Shown here piece by piece: positions 53,172 to 62,160 of a stretch of 64,000 nt of DNA. Every line of letters starts with the position of its first letter. The first letter of the stretch is position 1. The notes beneath the pieces were generated by a model. That model worked only from the letters and a program-made list of their open reading frames with translations. It had not been told where the DNA came from and did no database searches. Source of the DNA: CAWEYO01 sp963813315 (GTDB lineage: Bacteria > Pseudomonadota > Alphaproteobacteria > Rhizobiales > Rhizobiaceae); contig CAWEYO010000013.1 of the NCBI GenBank assembly GCA_963813315.1, positions 275,168-339,167 on the forward strand. Direction: 5' to 3'. Made by a program: the position numbers and the translations under genes.

Positions 53172-54827
53172 TTACGCCTCCTTGTCGAGCCACACCCGAT
53201 GGAAGTCGTGCTCGTAGGTCGGGTGCATGCCGTGGTTCTTCACGTACGTGGCCGAGTGATTGTAGAGCGAGCGCCAGTAAGACTGGATAATCACGCCTGA
53301 ATCCTGAAGGATCTGTTCGATATCTTTCATCAGAAGCTTGCGCTTCTCGACGTCGGGCTGTTCGGTTGCTTCGGCGAGCTTCTTGTCGAACTCCGGGTTG
53401 GCGAAAGCGGTCTCGTTCCACGCTTCGCCGCTCCGATAGCCGAGCGCCAGAATCTGCACGCCAAGCGGACGCATGTTCCAGGTCGTCATCGAGAAGGGAT
53501 ACTTCGTCCAGTCGTTCCAGAAGGTGGAACCCGGCAGCACGGTGCGTTTCACCTTGAAGCCCGCCTCGCGGATTTGCGCAGCGATCGCGTCGCCGGAGTT
53601 CTTGTGCCAGTCTTCGTCGGTGGTGATCAGGTCGAACTCGAAGTCTGACTGGCCGGCTTCATCCATCAATTTCTTGGCGCCCGCTATGTCGCGCACCTTC
53701 TTGGGCAGCTCAAAATATTCAGGGTGGATCGGCGAAACGTGGTGGTTTTCCGCAACGGTGCCGCGCCCGCCATTGCCAAGCTGCAGAATAGTCTCGTTGT
53801 CGACCGCCATCTGCAGTGCGTTGCGGACCTTCTGGTCGTCATACGGCTTGTTGTTGATGTTCATGCGCGCAACGATGGTCGCCGCGGTATTGACCTCGGA
53901 CTTCACGAGTCCCAACCCGTCAAGGATGTCGACAAAGTCGGAAACGGTTTCGTAGTTGGTATCGATCTCTCCCGCCTCGAAGGCGCTGACGCCGGCAGAC
54001 GGATCAGGTCCGTAATCGATGAACTCGACACCATCGAGATAGGCTTCGCCGCCCCACCACTTGCCGTTTTCGCGCCGCTTCAAGACAGCCTTGGAGCCGA
54101 CGTCGTAGGAAACCAGTTCGAACGGGCCGGTGCCGATCGGGTGCGTGAGGAGGTTCGATCCGTTCTTCTCGAAGTCGCGGTGCACGATGATGCCCGGATA
54201 GTCCGATATGCCGGGGATAAAGGTAATGTCGGGCGCCGGAAATTTCACCTTGACCGTGAAGTCATCGACTTTGGTGATCGCGCCCTCCTTGGCTTTCTTC
54301 GTGGCCGGATCAACCAGGGCGCCCATGCGCGTGGCCATCGAATTGCCTTCCGCGCCCGCATCGCACCAGCGCGTCAGATTGAACATCACATCGTCGGCGT
54401 TGAAGGTGTCGCCGTTGTTCCAGGTTACCCCCTGCCGTATTTTGAGGGTATATTCGGTGGCGTCATCGTTGACTTCCCAACTCTCGAGCAGAGACGGGTC
54501 GAAGGTGAACTTGCTCGTGTACTTGACCAGCGGCTCCAGGAACTGACGTGTGACATTCGCCATTTCCGGCCAGTCATAGGTGCGCGGATCCTTCTGGTCC
54601 TTGACGAACTGCCAAACCCTGATCACGCCGCCCTTCTTGGGCTCCTGGGCAAGCGCTTCGGTTGGCACGGCGAGCCCGAGCATTCCATACGCCATCGCTG
54701 TCGTGGCGCCGAAAACGCTGGCGAGCGCGAGAAACTCACGACGGTCCATTTCTCCGGACTTGGCGTTCTCCGCCATGTCGCGGATATGATCCGGGACGCG
54801 ATCCCCGTTACTCTTGTAGAAGGTCAT
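53172..54827 (-). CDS. Peptide-type ABC transporter substrate-binding protein (SBP_bac_5)
   Basis: 551-residue extracytoplasmic binding protein. The N-terminus carries D-R-R-E-F-L-A-L-A, a twin-arginine-like motif near residue 28, before the hydrophobic stretch and a T-E-A-L-A-Q cleavage site; export by Tat is plausible. The SBP_bac_5 fold is marked by W-E-V-N-D-D-A-T-E-Y-T, F-N-A-D-D-V and Y-P-G-I-I-V-H. ATG 54827 is preceded by GGGAG at six bases. First gene of the leftward operon; substrate may be related to the MttB-family enzyme, which is unproven. Confidence 0.9.
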   Translation of the reverse strand: MTFYKSNGDRVPDHIRDMAENAKSGEMDRREFLALASVFGATTAMAYGMLGLAVPTEALAQEPKKGGVIRVWQFVKDQKDPRTYDWPEMANVTRQFLEPLVKYTSKFTFDPSLLESWEVNDDATEYTLKIRQGVTWNNGDTFNADDVMFNLTRWCDAGAEGNSMATRMGALVDPATKKAKEGAITKVDDFTVKVKFPAPDITFIPGISDYPGIIVHRDFEKNGSNLLTHPIGTGPFELVSYDVGSKAVLKRRENGKWWGGEAYLDGVEFIDYGPDPSAGVSAFEAGEIDTNYETVSDFVDILDGLGLVKSEVNTAATIVARMNINNKPYDDQKVRNALQMAVDNETILQLGNGGRGTVAENHHVSPIHPEYFELPKKVRDIAGAKKLMDEAGQSDFEFDLITTDEDWHKNSGDAIAAQIREAGFKVKRTVLPGSTFWNDWTKYPFSMTTWNMRPLGVQILALGYRSGEAWNETAFANPEFDKKLAEATEQPDVEKRKLLMKDIEQILQDSGVIIQSYWRSLYNHSATYVKNHGMHPTYEHDFHRVWLDKEA

Positions 54828-55247
54828 CACAAACTCCCATTATTTTTTGGCTTTCTGCCGCTTAACATTTCGCATCCTGTCCGCCTTGTCAAAGCGGACC
54901 GGACGCAAAATACAGAATGCGAATGTGCAACTTTGAATTTCGGGCCGTTCGCGTGAAAGCGACAATCTTTGCGCAAAAGTGGTAGCGCGCCGGCGAAACG
55001 GTTGAAACTTTGCGAGAACGCAACCTTGAGACGTTCACGCTGAACCGAAAGCCCGCCGCCACCTTCAGGCCGAAACAACGGCGTAGGTTCCCACGAACCG
55101 GCGAGATATGCCGGGCACGACATCGCTTGCCCCTTCCAGATCGCGCAGCGGCGGACGGCAACCGGAACTGCATTGCAGCCGCACAACCGGACGAACGCCC
55201 TCCCCGGCAGAGTCGCGCGATGCGTCGCTGGCGGGTCTCCCTCCTGC
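54828..55247. other. Upstream region of the peptide-type ABC operon, no gene seen
   Basis: About 420 bases with the promoter region of the binding-protein gene. Frames here are short and in the wrong composition for genes. A GCGGACCGGACGC-type word and a TTGAAACTTTGCGAGAA region are present, but no convincing promoter pair or RNA could be assigned. Confidence 0.4.
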
Positions 55248-55366
55248 CCTGCGCGACGCGCTCGCGCAGCCGGTGCGATGCCGCGTCCATGCAAGAAAAA
55301 TGCACGGCGACACACTTGCAACCCATAGAAAAACGGTTGAGCTTCTTAACAACGGATACAGCTGAC
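55248..55366 (+). repeat. RTX-locus leader, copy 1
   Basis: About 119 bases resembling 55518-55640: a hairpin CTGCGCGA-5-TCGCGCAG, then CCGGTGCGATGCC, an A-rich AGAAAAA stretch, TTGCAACCCAT, and GGTTGAGCTTCTTA. It precedes the relic gene at 55408, as copy 2 precedes the RTX gene. It may hold the promoter or a 5' untranslated leader. Confidence 0.75.
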
Positions 55367-55407
55367 GCGTGCAGCTCGCCAACATCGCAATCAATAAGGA
55401 TCAATCC

Positions 55408-55492
55408 ATGACCAGTTCCCAGGACATTCGCGCAGTTCACCACGCTCGCCGAGGGGCTGGCACTCACCTCCGCGGACTTCGTTGTGGCGTAA
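55408..55492 (+). pseudogene. Collapsed relic of an RTX paralogue
   Basis: The start, ATGACCAGTTCCCAGGACAT, preceded by GATCAATCC, matches the leader and start of the RTX gene (GATCAATCC-ATGACCAATTCG). It is then fused to 60 bases (55433-55492) encoding Q-F-T-T-L-A-E-G-L-A-L-T-S-A-D-F-V-V-A and TAA, 80% identical to the last 60 bases of the RTX gene. The whole repeat body is missing and the two ends are out of frame by one base. It shows that a second RTX gene once stood here and lost its interior. Confidence 0.8.
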
Positions 55493-55517
55493 GGCTGGAC
55501 AGGTATGTACCCGGCCG

Positions 55518-55640
55518 GTTGCGCGACGCGTTCGCGCAACCGGTGCGATGCCACCTCCATGCTAGAAAAAAGCACGCCTGAACAATTGCAACCCATCGAG
55601 AACCCGGTTGAACTTCTTACCGAGGGGTACAACCGGCGAC
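55518..55640 (+). repeat. RTX-locus leader, copy 2
   Basis: Counterpart of 55248-55366. Its hairpin is GGTTGCGCGA-5-TCGCGCAACC; compared with copy 1 a C-G pair is replaced by T-A on both arms. Then CCGGTGCGATGCC, AGAAAAAAGCAC, TTGCAACCCAT and GGTTGAACTTCTTA. The stretch from 55641 to 55977, leading to the RTX start, shows no further gene. Confidence 0.75.
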
Positions 55641-55977
55641 GATGACAAATGTTGTTGCAAATTGACTTCACAGTGATTCTGCGCGTGACCTTGCGGCTCG
55701 TGCGGGTATCACTGTGATGTTTCCGCAAGCGCAAAAATCATCGGCTTGACCATTGAACAATGCGCGGTTGACCGCCTTCACCATGTAATCGTCGGTCGTG
55801 CTTCCGCTCGGCGGCAGGCACAAAAATTCTCCGCGAGAACCCGCTTCGTCCGCGGGACCGGGAGGCCGTCGGCAACAGCGGCGGGCTTGCCTTGCGGCGG
55901 AAAACTTAACGCAAGGCCCGGAACCATCCAGCCGTTTTGTGCGGCTCTCCATCATCGTAATCCAGAGAGATCAATCC

Positions 55978-57862
55978 ATGACCAATTCGCAAATCACCAA
56001 CATTGCCGACAGTTTTGACCTGATCGGCGACATCATCGATGTCAGCGAAGTCTTTGGCTACGGCACGCCCGAGGCAGTCGATGCAGACGATTTCGTGACC
56101 AGGCAAATTAGCAGCGTCCACTTCAAATTCACTAACATCATTGAGCTGGAGGAGGTCGATTTCGAGCACAAGGTGCACAACAGCCGCTGGTCCGCGCCGA
56201 CTATAGTCGGCACAGACGGCAACGACACGTTGAAAAGCAGCTACGGCGGAGATTGGATTGACGGCCGAGGTGGCGACGACAACCTGGTCGGTGGAACCAA
56301 CGCCGACGTGTTGGACGGCGGAAGCGGCCTCGACACGCTGAATGGTGGAGGAGGCTCCGACGAACTGTACGGCGGAGACGGCAACGACGAACTGCACGGC
56401 GAAGCCTTCTTTACGGTATTTTGCGGCGACGACACACTGTATGGCGGACAAGGCGACGACACGCTCGACGGCAATGACGGCAACGACAAGCTCTACGGCG
56501 GAATCAACGACGACACGCTGAACGGCGCCTTTGGCAATGACCAGGTGTTCGGCGGAAGCGGCAACGACAAACTGTACGGCGGACATCAAGACGACACGCT
56601 GTACGGCCAAGAAGACTACGACACGCTTAACGGCGGAAGCGGCGACGACATGCTGGACGGCGGAGACGGTCTCGACGAGCTGAATGGTTCGTACGACGAT
56701 GACACTCTGTTCGGCGGAGACGGCAACGACGTGCTGTCCGGCGGAAATGAAGGGAGTTCGATGTTCGATGATAGCGGCGACGACCGGCTGTACGGCGGAC
56801 AAGGCGACGACAACCTGTATGGCGAAGAGGACAACGACTGGCTGGACGGTGGGGGTGGCAATGACAAGATGTCCGGCGATGACAACGACGACTCGCTGTT
56901 CGGCAAAGGGGACGACGACTGGCTGGACGGTGGAAAAGACAACGACGTACTGCACGGCGGGGTCGGCAACGACACGCTGGACGGCGGAGACGGCAACGAC
57001 ACGCTGTACGGCTCGTACGACGACGACACCCTGTACGGCGGAGACAGCAACGACACGCTGAGCGGCAACGACGGCAACGACTGGCTGGACGGCGGAACCG
57101 GCAACGACACGCTTTACGGCGGAGACGGCAACGTCTTGCTGCTCGATGGGGAGGGCAACGGGGGGCAGTATAGCGGATTCTGCAACGACTGGCTGGACGG
57201 CGGAATCGGCAACGACAAGCTCTACGGCGGAGACGGCAACGACACTCTGTACGGCGGAGACGGCAATGACTCGCTGAGCGGCGAAGACGGCAAAGACACG
57301 CTGAGCGGCGGAGACGGCAAAGACAATCTGTACGGCGGCGAAGTCAACGACTGGCTGGATGGCGGAAGCAACAACGACAAGCTTTACGGCGGAACCGGCA
57401 ACGACATACTGGACGGCGGAAGCGGCCACGACAAGCTGGACGGCGAAGCCGGCAACGACACGCTGAACGGCGGAAGCGGCAACGACACGCTGGCCGGCGC
57501 GACGGCAACGACTGGCTGGACGGCGGAAGCAGCAACGACTCTCTCACGGCGACGGGCACGACTTCTTCCTCTTCACCACGCTGGGCACGAACAATATTGA
57601 TGAGATCACGATTTCTCGGTGACGAACGACGCGATCGGCCTGGCCTCAAGGCGTTCACCGCATTTAAGGCATTCTGCACGCTGGCTGCGACAGCATTCCA
57701 TATCGGTGCCGCGGCGCACGATGCCAACGACCGCATCATCTACAACACGACCACCGGTGCGCTGTCTACGACGCTGACGGTAATGGCAGCAAGGCTGCGG
57801 TCCAGTTCGCCACGCTCGACACAGGGCTGGCGCTCACCTGCGCGGATTTCGTCGTAGTGTGA
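55978..57862 (+). CDS. RTX-type calcium-binding repeat protein, frameshifts in the last 360 bases
   Basis: Large acidic protein, about 628 residues if repaired. The N-terminal 75 residues (M-T-N-S-Q-I-T-N-I-A-D-S) are a non-repeat cap without a signal peptide; then some 40 nonapeptide repeats of the G-G-x-G-N-D-x-L type (about 80-510) expected to bind calcium and form a beta-roll, then a C-terminal non-repeat domain ending A-D-F-V-V-V typical of type I secretion. Five one-base losses (near 57502, 57540, 57610, 57645, 57770) split that C-terminal part; restoring one base each gives F-S-V-T-N-D-A-I-G-L and Y-D-A-D-G-N-G. ATG 55978 is used. No type I secretion genes are nearby. Confidence 0.85.
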
Positions 57863-57878
57863 GGCTGGGGTGGTCTTG

Positions 57879-57926
57879 GGCAGACACGCATCTTCGGCTG
57901 GGCGGAGATCATTATGCGTGTCTGCC
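57879..57926 (+). terminator. Long hairpin 3' of the RTX gene
   Basis: GGCAGACACGCAT and ATGCGTGTCTGCC form a perfect 13-base stem with a 22-base loop, 16 bases beyond the RTX stop. No T-run follows; likely a transcript end or stabilising structure. Confidence 0.6.
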
Positions 57927-58030
57927 TGCGCCAGCCGGAAGTGCAGGCGCGAGGAGCTGCCCCCTCACCGCCGTGCTTGTCAAACCTGATCGCGCGTGCT
58001 TATGACCGGCGAGGGTTGAAGTGACGCAGC

Positions 58031-58055
58031 GCCCCGGCATCTGCCATGCCGGGGC
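58031..58055 (+). promoter_or_regulatory. Hairpin in the livG leader
   Basis: GCCCCGGCAT and ATGCCGGGGC form a perfect 10-base stem with a 5-base loop, 34 bases upstream of the livG ATG. Position suggests a leader structure or terminator of upstream transcripts; no ligand-sensing RNA family was recognised. Confidence 0.5.
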
Positions 58056-58089
58056 GGACGCCGCTTCGGGGTAAGATGTTCGGGCAAAC

Positions 58090-58872
58090 ATGACGACAAT
58101 CATCGACGTTCAGAATGTGAGCAAGCGCTTCGGCAAACTTCAAGCCGTCGATTGCTGTTCGCTCCAGGTCGGACAAGGCTCGATCACCGGACTGATCGGG
58201 CCAAACGGGGCCGGCAAGACCACGCTTTTCAACATGGTCGCCGGCGCGTTCGCGCCGACCAGCGGGCGCATTCTTCTGGAAGGCGCCGATGTGACCGGCC
58301 TGCCCGCGCACAAACTTTTTTCGCGCGGCCTATTGCGCACTTTCCAGATCGCCCAGGAATTTTCCAACATGACCGCGCTGGAGAACCTGATGATGGTTCC
58401 CGCCAAGCAGTGCGGCGAAAATGTCGTCAACGCCTTCTTCCGTCGCGGCAAGGTGATGCGCGAGGAGCGCGGAACCCGCGGCAAGGCCGAGGAGATCATT
58501 GAGCTTCTGCGGCTCACCCACGTCAAGAACGAGCGCGCCGGAAACCTGTCCGGCGGCCAGAAGAAGCTGCTCGAACTCGGCCGGGTTATGATGACATCGC
58601 CGCGTGTCGTGCTGCTCGACGAGATCGCGGCAGGCGTCAACCGCACCCTGCTCAACGACCTCGCGGCGGCTGTCGAGAGGCTCAACCGCGAACAGGGACT
58701 GACCTTCTTCGTGATCGAACATGACATGGACCTCATCGCGCGGCTCTGCGATCCGGTGATCGTCATGGCCGCCGGCAATGTCATGATGCAGGGCCCGATG
58801 GAGGAAATCCGCCGGCATGAGGGCGTGATCGAGGCCTATTTCGGCGGCGGCAAGGTGGAAAAGCGCGGATGA
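58090..58872 (+). CDS. livG: Branched-chain amino acid-type ABC transporter ATPase LivG
   Basis: 260-residue ATPase of the LivG subgroup. Walker A G-P-N-G-A-G-K-T-T, LivG-type F-Q-I-A-Q-E-F insert, signature L-S-G-G-Q-K-K-L-L-E-L-G-R and Walker B V-L-L-D-E with E-I-A-A-G-V-N replacing the usual E-P. The second ATPase follows with a 4-base overlap. No binding-protein gene precedes; it lies convergently at 62161. Confidence 0.88.
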   Translation: MTTIIDVQNVSKRFGKLQAVDCCSLQVGQGSITGLIGPNGAGKTTLFNMVAGAFAPTSGRILLEGADVTGLPAHKLFSRGLLRTFQIAQEFSNMTALENLMMVPAKQCGENVVNAFFRRGKVMREERGTRGKAEEIIELLRLTHVKNERAGNLSGGQKKLLELGRVMMTSPRVVLLDEIAAGVNRTLLNDLAAAVERLNREQGLTFFVIEHDMDLIARLCDPVIVMAAGNVMMQGPMEEIRRHEGVIEAYFGGGKVEKRG

Positions 58873-59579
58873 GCCTCCTTGAAATGACGAATGTCCACGG
58901 CGGCTATGGCGGCGCCAACATCCTCAATGGCGTCAACATCAGAATCGAGGCGAGCGAGATCGGCGTGATCGTCGGCCCGAACGGCGCCGGCAAGTCGACG
59001 ACACTCAAGGCCCTGTTCGGCCTCATCGAAGTGTCGCAGGGGAACGTGGTTTTCAACGGCAAGACGGTCACCAACATGCGGCCGGAAAGGCTTGTCCGCG
59101 AGGGCGTCTCGTTCGTTCCGCAGGAGTTCAACGTCTTTCCGACGATGTCGGTCGAGGAAAACCTGGAGATGGGCGCCTACATCCGGCGCGATGATTTCCG
59201 GCATCTGATCGACCAGGCCTACCACTATTTCCCACCCCTGAAGGACAAGCGCCGACAGCCGGCGGGCGAGCTTTCGGGCGGGCAGCGCCAGATGGTGGCG
59301 ATCGGGCGTGCCCTCATGACGGAGCCCAGGCTGCTTCTGCTCGACGAGCCGACGGCGGGCCTTTCACCCCTTTACATGGGCGAAATTTTCGAGCGCATCA
59401 TCGCAATTAATGGCTCCGGGGTGGGGATATTGATGGTCGAGCAGAACGCGAAACAGGCACTGAGCATCGCCCATCGCGGGTTCGTGCTCGCGACAGGCAG
59501 GAACCGCTTCACCGGCACGGGCGCCGAGCTCCTCGCGGATCCGGAAGTTGCAAAGAGCTTCCTGGGCGGCGGGGAATAG
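58869..59579 (+). CDS. livF: Branched-chain amino acid-type ABC transporter ATPase LivF
   Basis: 236-residue LivF-type ATPase: Walker A G-P-N-G-A-G-K-S-T, Y-V-P-Q-like F-V-P-Q-E-F-N, signature L-S-G-G-Q-R-Q-M, Walker B L-L-L-D-E-P-T-A-G-L and switch region V-E-Q-N. ATGA overlap with livG; livH starts 3 bases after its stop, so all are one operon. Confidence 0.9.
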   Translation: MSLLEMTNVHGGYGGANILNGVNIRIEASEIGVIVGPNGAGKSTTLKALFGLIEVSQGNVVFNGKTVTNMRPERLVREGVSFVPQEFNVFPTMSVEENLEMGAYIRRDDFRHLIDQAYHYFPPLKDKRRQPAGELSGGQRQMVAIGRALMTEPRLLLLDEPTAGLSPLYMGEIFERIIAINGSGVGILMVEQNAKQALSIAHRGFVLATGRNRFTGTGAELLADPEVAKSFLGGGE

Positions 59580-59582
59580 GAC

Positions 59583-60608
59583 ATGGGCGAAACGGGATTT
59601 CTGGCGGCGCTGCCGATCAACGAATTCGTGTTCTTCATCAACAAGGGTGTGCTGGCGGGGCTGATCATCGGTTCGATATACGCGCTGGGTGCGGTCGGCG
59701 TGACGCTGGTCTTCGGCATTCTGCGCTTCGCGCATTTTCCGCATGGCGACATGATGACGGCGGGCGCGTTTTTCGCGCTGATTCTGACCGTGTTGTTTCC
59801 CAATGCCGGCGCTGCTGTTGGCCTTCCCTCTGCCTTTGTGCTGCTGCCTGTTGCGATGGCAATGACGGCATTGCTGGCGATCGGCCTCGACCGGGTCTTC
59901 TATCGGCCGCTTCGTGCCGCAGACGTAAAGCCGGTGGTCATTGTCATGGCGTCCATTGGCGTCATGCTGATGATGCAGGGCCTGATCCGGCTTTTCGCGG
60001 GCACCACAGCGCGCCAGCTCGATGCCGGCGCCAAGCACATCTACCGCGTTCCGTTCGGAGGGCGAGACATCGTGCTCACTCAGCCGCAGGTCATCCTGAT
60101 CCTGTTCACCGTCTTCGCGGTGGTGGCCCTCCATCTCTTCCTGACACGATCGCGCATGGGCAAGGCGATGCGCGCGATGTCCGACAATCCGGACCTCGCT
60201 CGTGTATCCGGCATCAGCACCGACCATGTCGTGCGCACGACTTGGATCATAGCGGGTGCGCTGGCGGCGGCGAGCGGCACGCTGCTCTCGCTCGATGTCT
60301 CGCTGAAACCGGATCTTTCCTTCAATCTCCTGCTGCCGATTTTCGCCGCGGCCATCGTCGGCGGCATCGGCCAGCCGTACGGCGCGATCGCGGGCGGCCT
60401 TCTGGTCGGCTTCACTGAAACGCTTGCTGTCTTCAATTGGTCGGTGCTGCTCCGGCCGCTTCAACCACTGCTACCAGACTGGATCGAGCTGCCCCCGAAG
60501 CTCGCCTTCGTGCCCACCGAATACAAGATCGTCGTGCCCTTCTTCATCCTGATAGCAGTGCTGATCTGGCGGCCGACCGGCGTTTTCAAGGGGAAGGTGC
60601 TGAAATGA
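59583..60608 (+). CDS. livH: Branched-chain amino acid-type ABC transporter permease LivH
   Basis: 341-residue permease with about eight hydrophobic segments. The LivH start region G-S-I-Y-A-L-G-A-V-G-V-T-L-V-F-G and the cytoplasmic G-x-x-M-R-A-M-S-D-N-P-D-L-A loop are typical. Overlaps livM by ATGA (60605-60608). Confidence 0.9.
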   Translation: MGETGFLAALPINEFVFFINKGVLAGLIIGSIYALGAVGVTLVFGILRFAHFPHGDMMTAGAFFALILTVLFPNAGAAVGLPSAFVLLPVAMAMTALLAIGLDRVFYRPLRAADVKPVVIVMASIGVMLMMQGLIRLFAGTTARQLDAGAKHIYRVPFGGRDIVLTQPQVILILFTVFAVVALHLFLTRSRMGKAMRAMSDNPDLARVSGISTDHVVRTTWIIAGALAAASGTLLSLDVSLKPDLSFNLLLPIFAAAIVGGIGQPYGAIAGGLLVGFTETLAVFNWSVLLRPLQPLLPDWIELPPKLAFVPTEYKIVVPFFILIAVLIWRPTGVFKGKVLK

Positions 60609-61871
60609 TTTCGTATCGAACGCGCGCCCTCTCACTGGCCATCGGCATCGCTATCCTTGTCGGCCTCGTTTTCATCTGGCTGGGCGCTGCTTACGGCACG
60701 CGCATGCTGGTGGAAGCAAGCTGCTATGCTCTGATCGCTCTCGGCCTCACGATCCAGTGGGGCTACGCCGGGCTCTTCAATGTGGGCATAATGGGCTTCA
60801 TCGCCATCTCCGCCTTTGTGTCGATGCTGGTTTCCTATCCGGTCAACACTTTGTTCTGGGAGGGCGAAGGTCCCGAAATGCTGGGCTGGGCGGCGCTGTA
60901 TCTCGTGGTCGGCGGCGCGATCACCTACGCACTCAGCCAGACGCATCGGCTTGGCCTCGCAAAGACGTATCGCACCCTGCTGACATTGATCGCCGCCGCC
61001 GTCACCTATCTTGCCGTGCAGAGCATTCTCGATCCCGCCGCAACTCTGATCGAAAGCCAGGCGCGTTTCGTGGGCGGTCTCGGCCTGCCGGTCTGGCTTG
61101 GATGGCTCTTCGGCGGCCTCGCGGCGGGAGCGCTCGGCTGGGCAATGGGCAAGATCACGCTCGGCCTGCGCGCCGACTACATGGCAATCGCCACGCTCGG
61201 CATTTCGGAGATCGTCAAGGCCTTCCTCAAGAATGCCGACTGGTTGACCAAGGGTACGCTGACCGTCTCGCCCCTGCCCTGGCCGGTGCCGACGCCCAAC
61301 GAGCTGGGCTTCGTGCTCTCGCGCGCCGCCTATCTGAGCGTGACAGCGGCCCTCATCGTCATTCTTTATATCCTCTTCGAGCGCGCCTGGGCGTCCCCAT
61401 GGGGACGCATGATGCGCGCGATCAGGGACAACGAGCTCTCAGCCGCTGCCATGGGCAAGGACATCAACCGCCGACGGCTCGAAATGCTGGTGCTCGGCAA
61501 CATTATCATCGGCATTGGAGGTGCGGCTCTCATCACCTTTTCCAGCATCTTCGATCCGGGCAGCTTTCAGCCGCTCAATCATACTTTCCTGATCTGGGTA
61601 ATGGTGATCCTGGGTGGCGCTGGAAACAATCTGGGCACGATCCTCGGCGCGCTGCTTGTCTACATCGTCTGGATCATGTCGGAGCCAGCCGCACTTTTCT
61701 TCTTTGAACAGGGCGCCTATTGGGGCGACCGGCTGTTCGGCTGGGAGGCGCCGGCTGATCGCGACCCGCGCCTTGCAAATGCGCGTTTTCGTGATTGGCC
61801 TGGCAATCACCGTGGTGCTGCGGTTCGCACCGAAGGGCTTGCTGCCGGAGAAAGTGGTGAAATACGAGTAA
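60605..61871 (+). CDS. livM: Branched-chain amino acid-type ABC transporter permease LivM, one frameshift
   Basis: About 421 residues. It has the LivM signature Y-A-L-I-A-L-G-L-T-I-Q-W-G-Y-A-G-L-F-N-V and the loop W-G-R-M-M-R-A-I-R-D-N-E-L-S-A. Near 61753-61754 (a GG pair) one extra base shifts the frame; dropping it joins E-A-P to L-I-A-T-R-A-L-Q-M-R-V-F and ends at TAA 61869-61871. Probably a sequencing error. Longer readings into the downstream repeat are rejected. Confidence 0.87.
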
Positions 61872-61966
61872 GGTTTTGCGGACGAGCAGGAGCCAGAAGG
61901 CCTGCAACGATGGCGATGAGGGGTTCCAGGCGGCGGGCGCCTTCGGTCCATCGTCTCCAACACTCC

Positions 61967-62067
61967 TGCAACGATGGCGATTGGCGAAACCCGATGCGTC
62001 GGCTGGTCTCTCCCCTTGAGGCCCTCAAGGGGGGAGATCAGCCGGCGTGTTGGGTTTCGCCAATCTC
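61967..62067. repeat. Palindromic repeat between convergent liv genes
   Basis: One copy of the GATGGCGATTGGCGAAACCC / GGGTTTCGCCAATC element with an inner CTCTCCCCTTGAGG/CCTCAAGGGGGGAG stem, same family as at 48035 and 50687. It lies between livM and the terminator before the binding-protein gene. Confidence 0.8.
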
Positions 62068-62104
62068 GGTGTAGTACATTAAGTCAAACCGCGGCACAAA
62101 AAAG

Positions 62105-62126
62105 CCCGGAGGTCGACCTCCGGGCC
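62105..62126 (-). terminator. Bidirectional terminator between livM and the binding protein
   Basis: GCCCGGAGG and CCTCCGGGC, perfect 9-base stem with a TCGA loop (the whole core is palindromic). On the minus strand it is followed by TTTTTTG, a strong intrinsic terminator for the binding-protein gene. Confidence 0.88.
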
Positions 62127-62160
62127 TTCGTTCAATCGCTGAAGGAACCTCGCTCGCCGG

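Noticed and set aside
55906..57429. 507-codon frame opposite the RTX gene
   Set aside because: Mirror of the nonapeptide repeats; V/A/Q-rich reading produced by the repeat periodicity.
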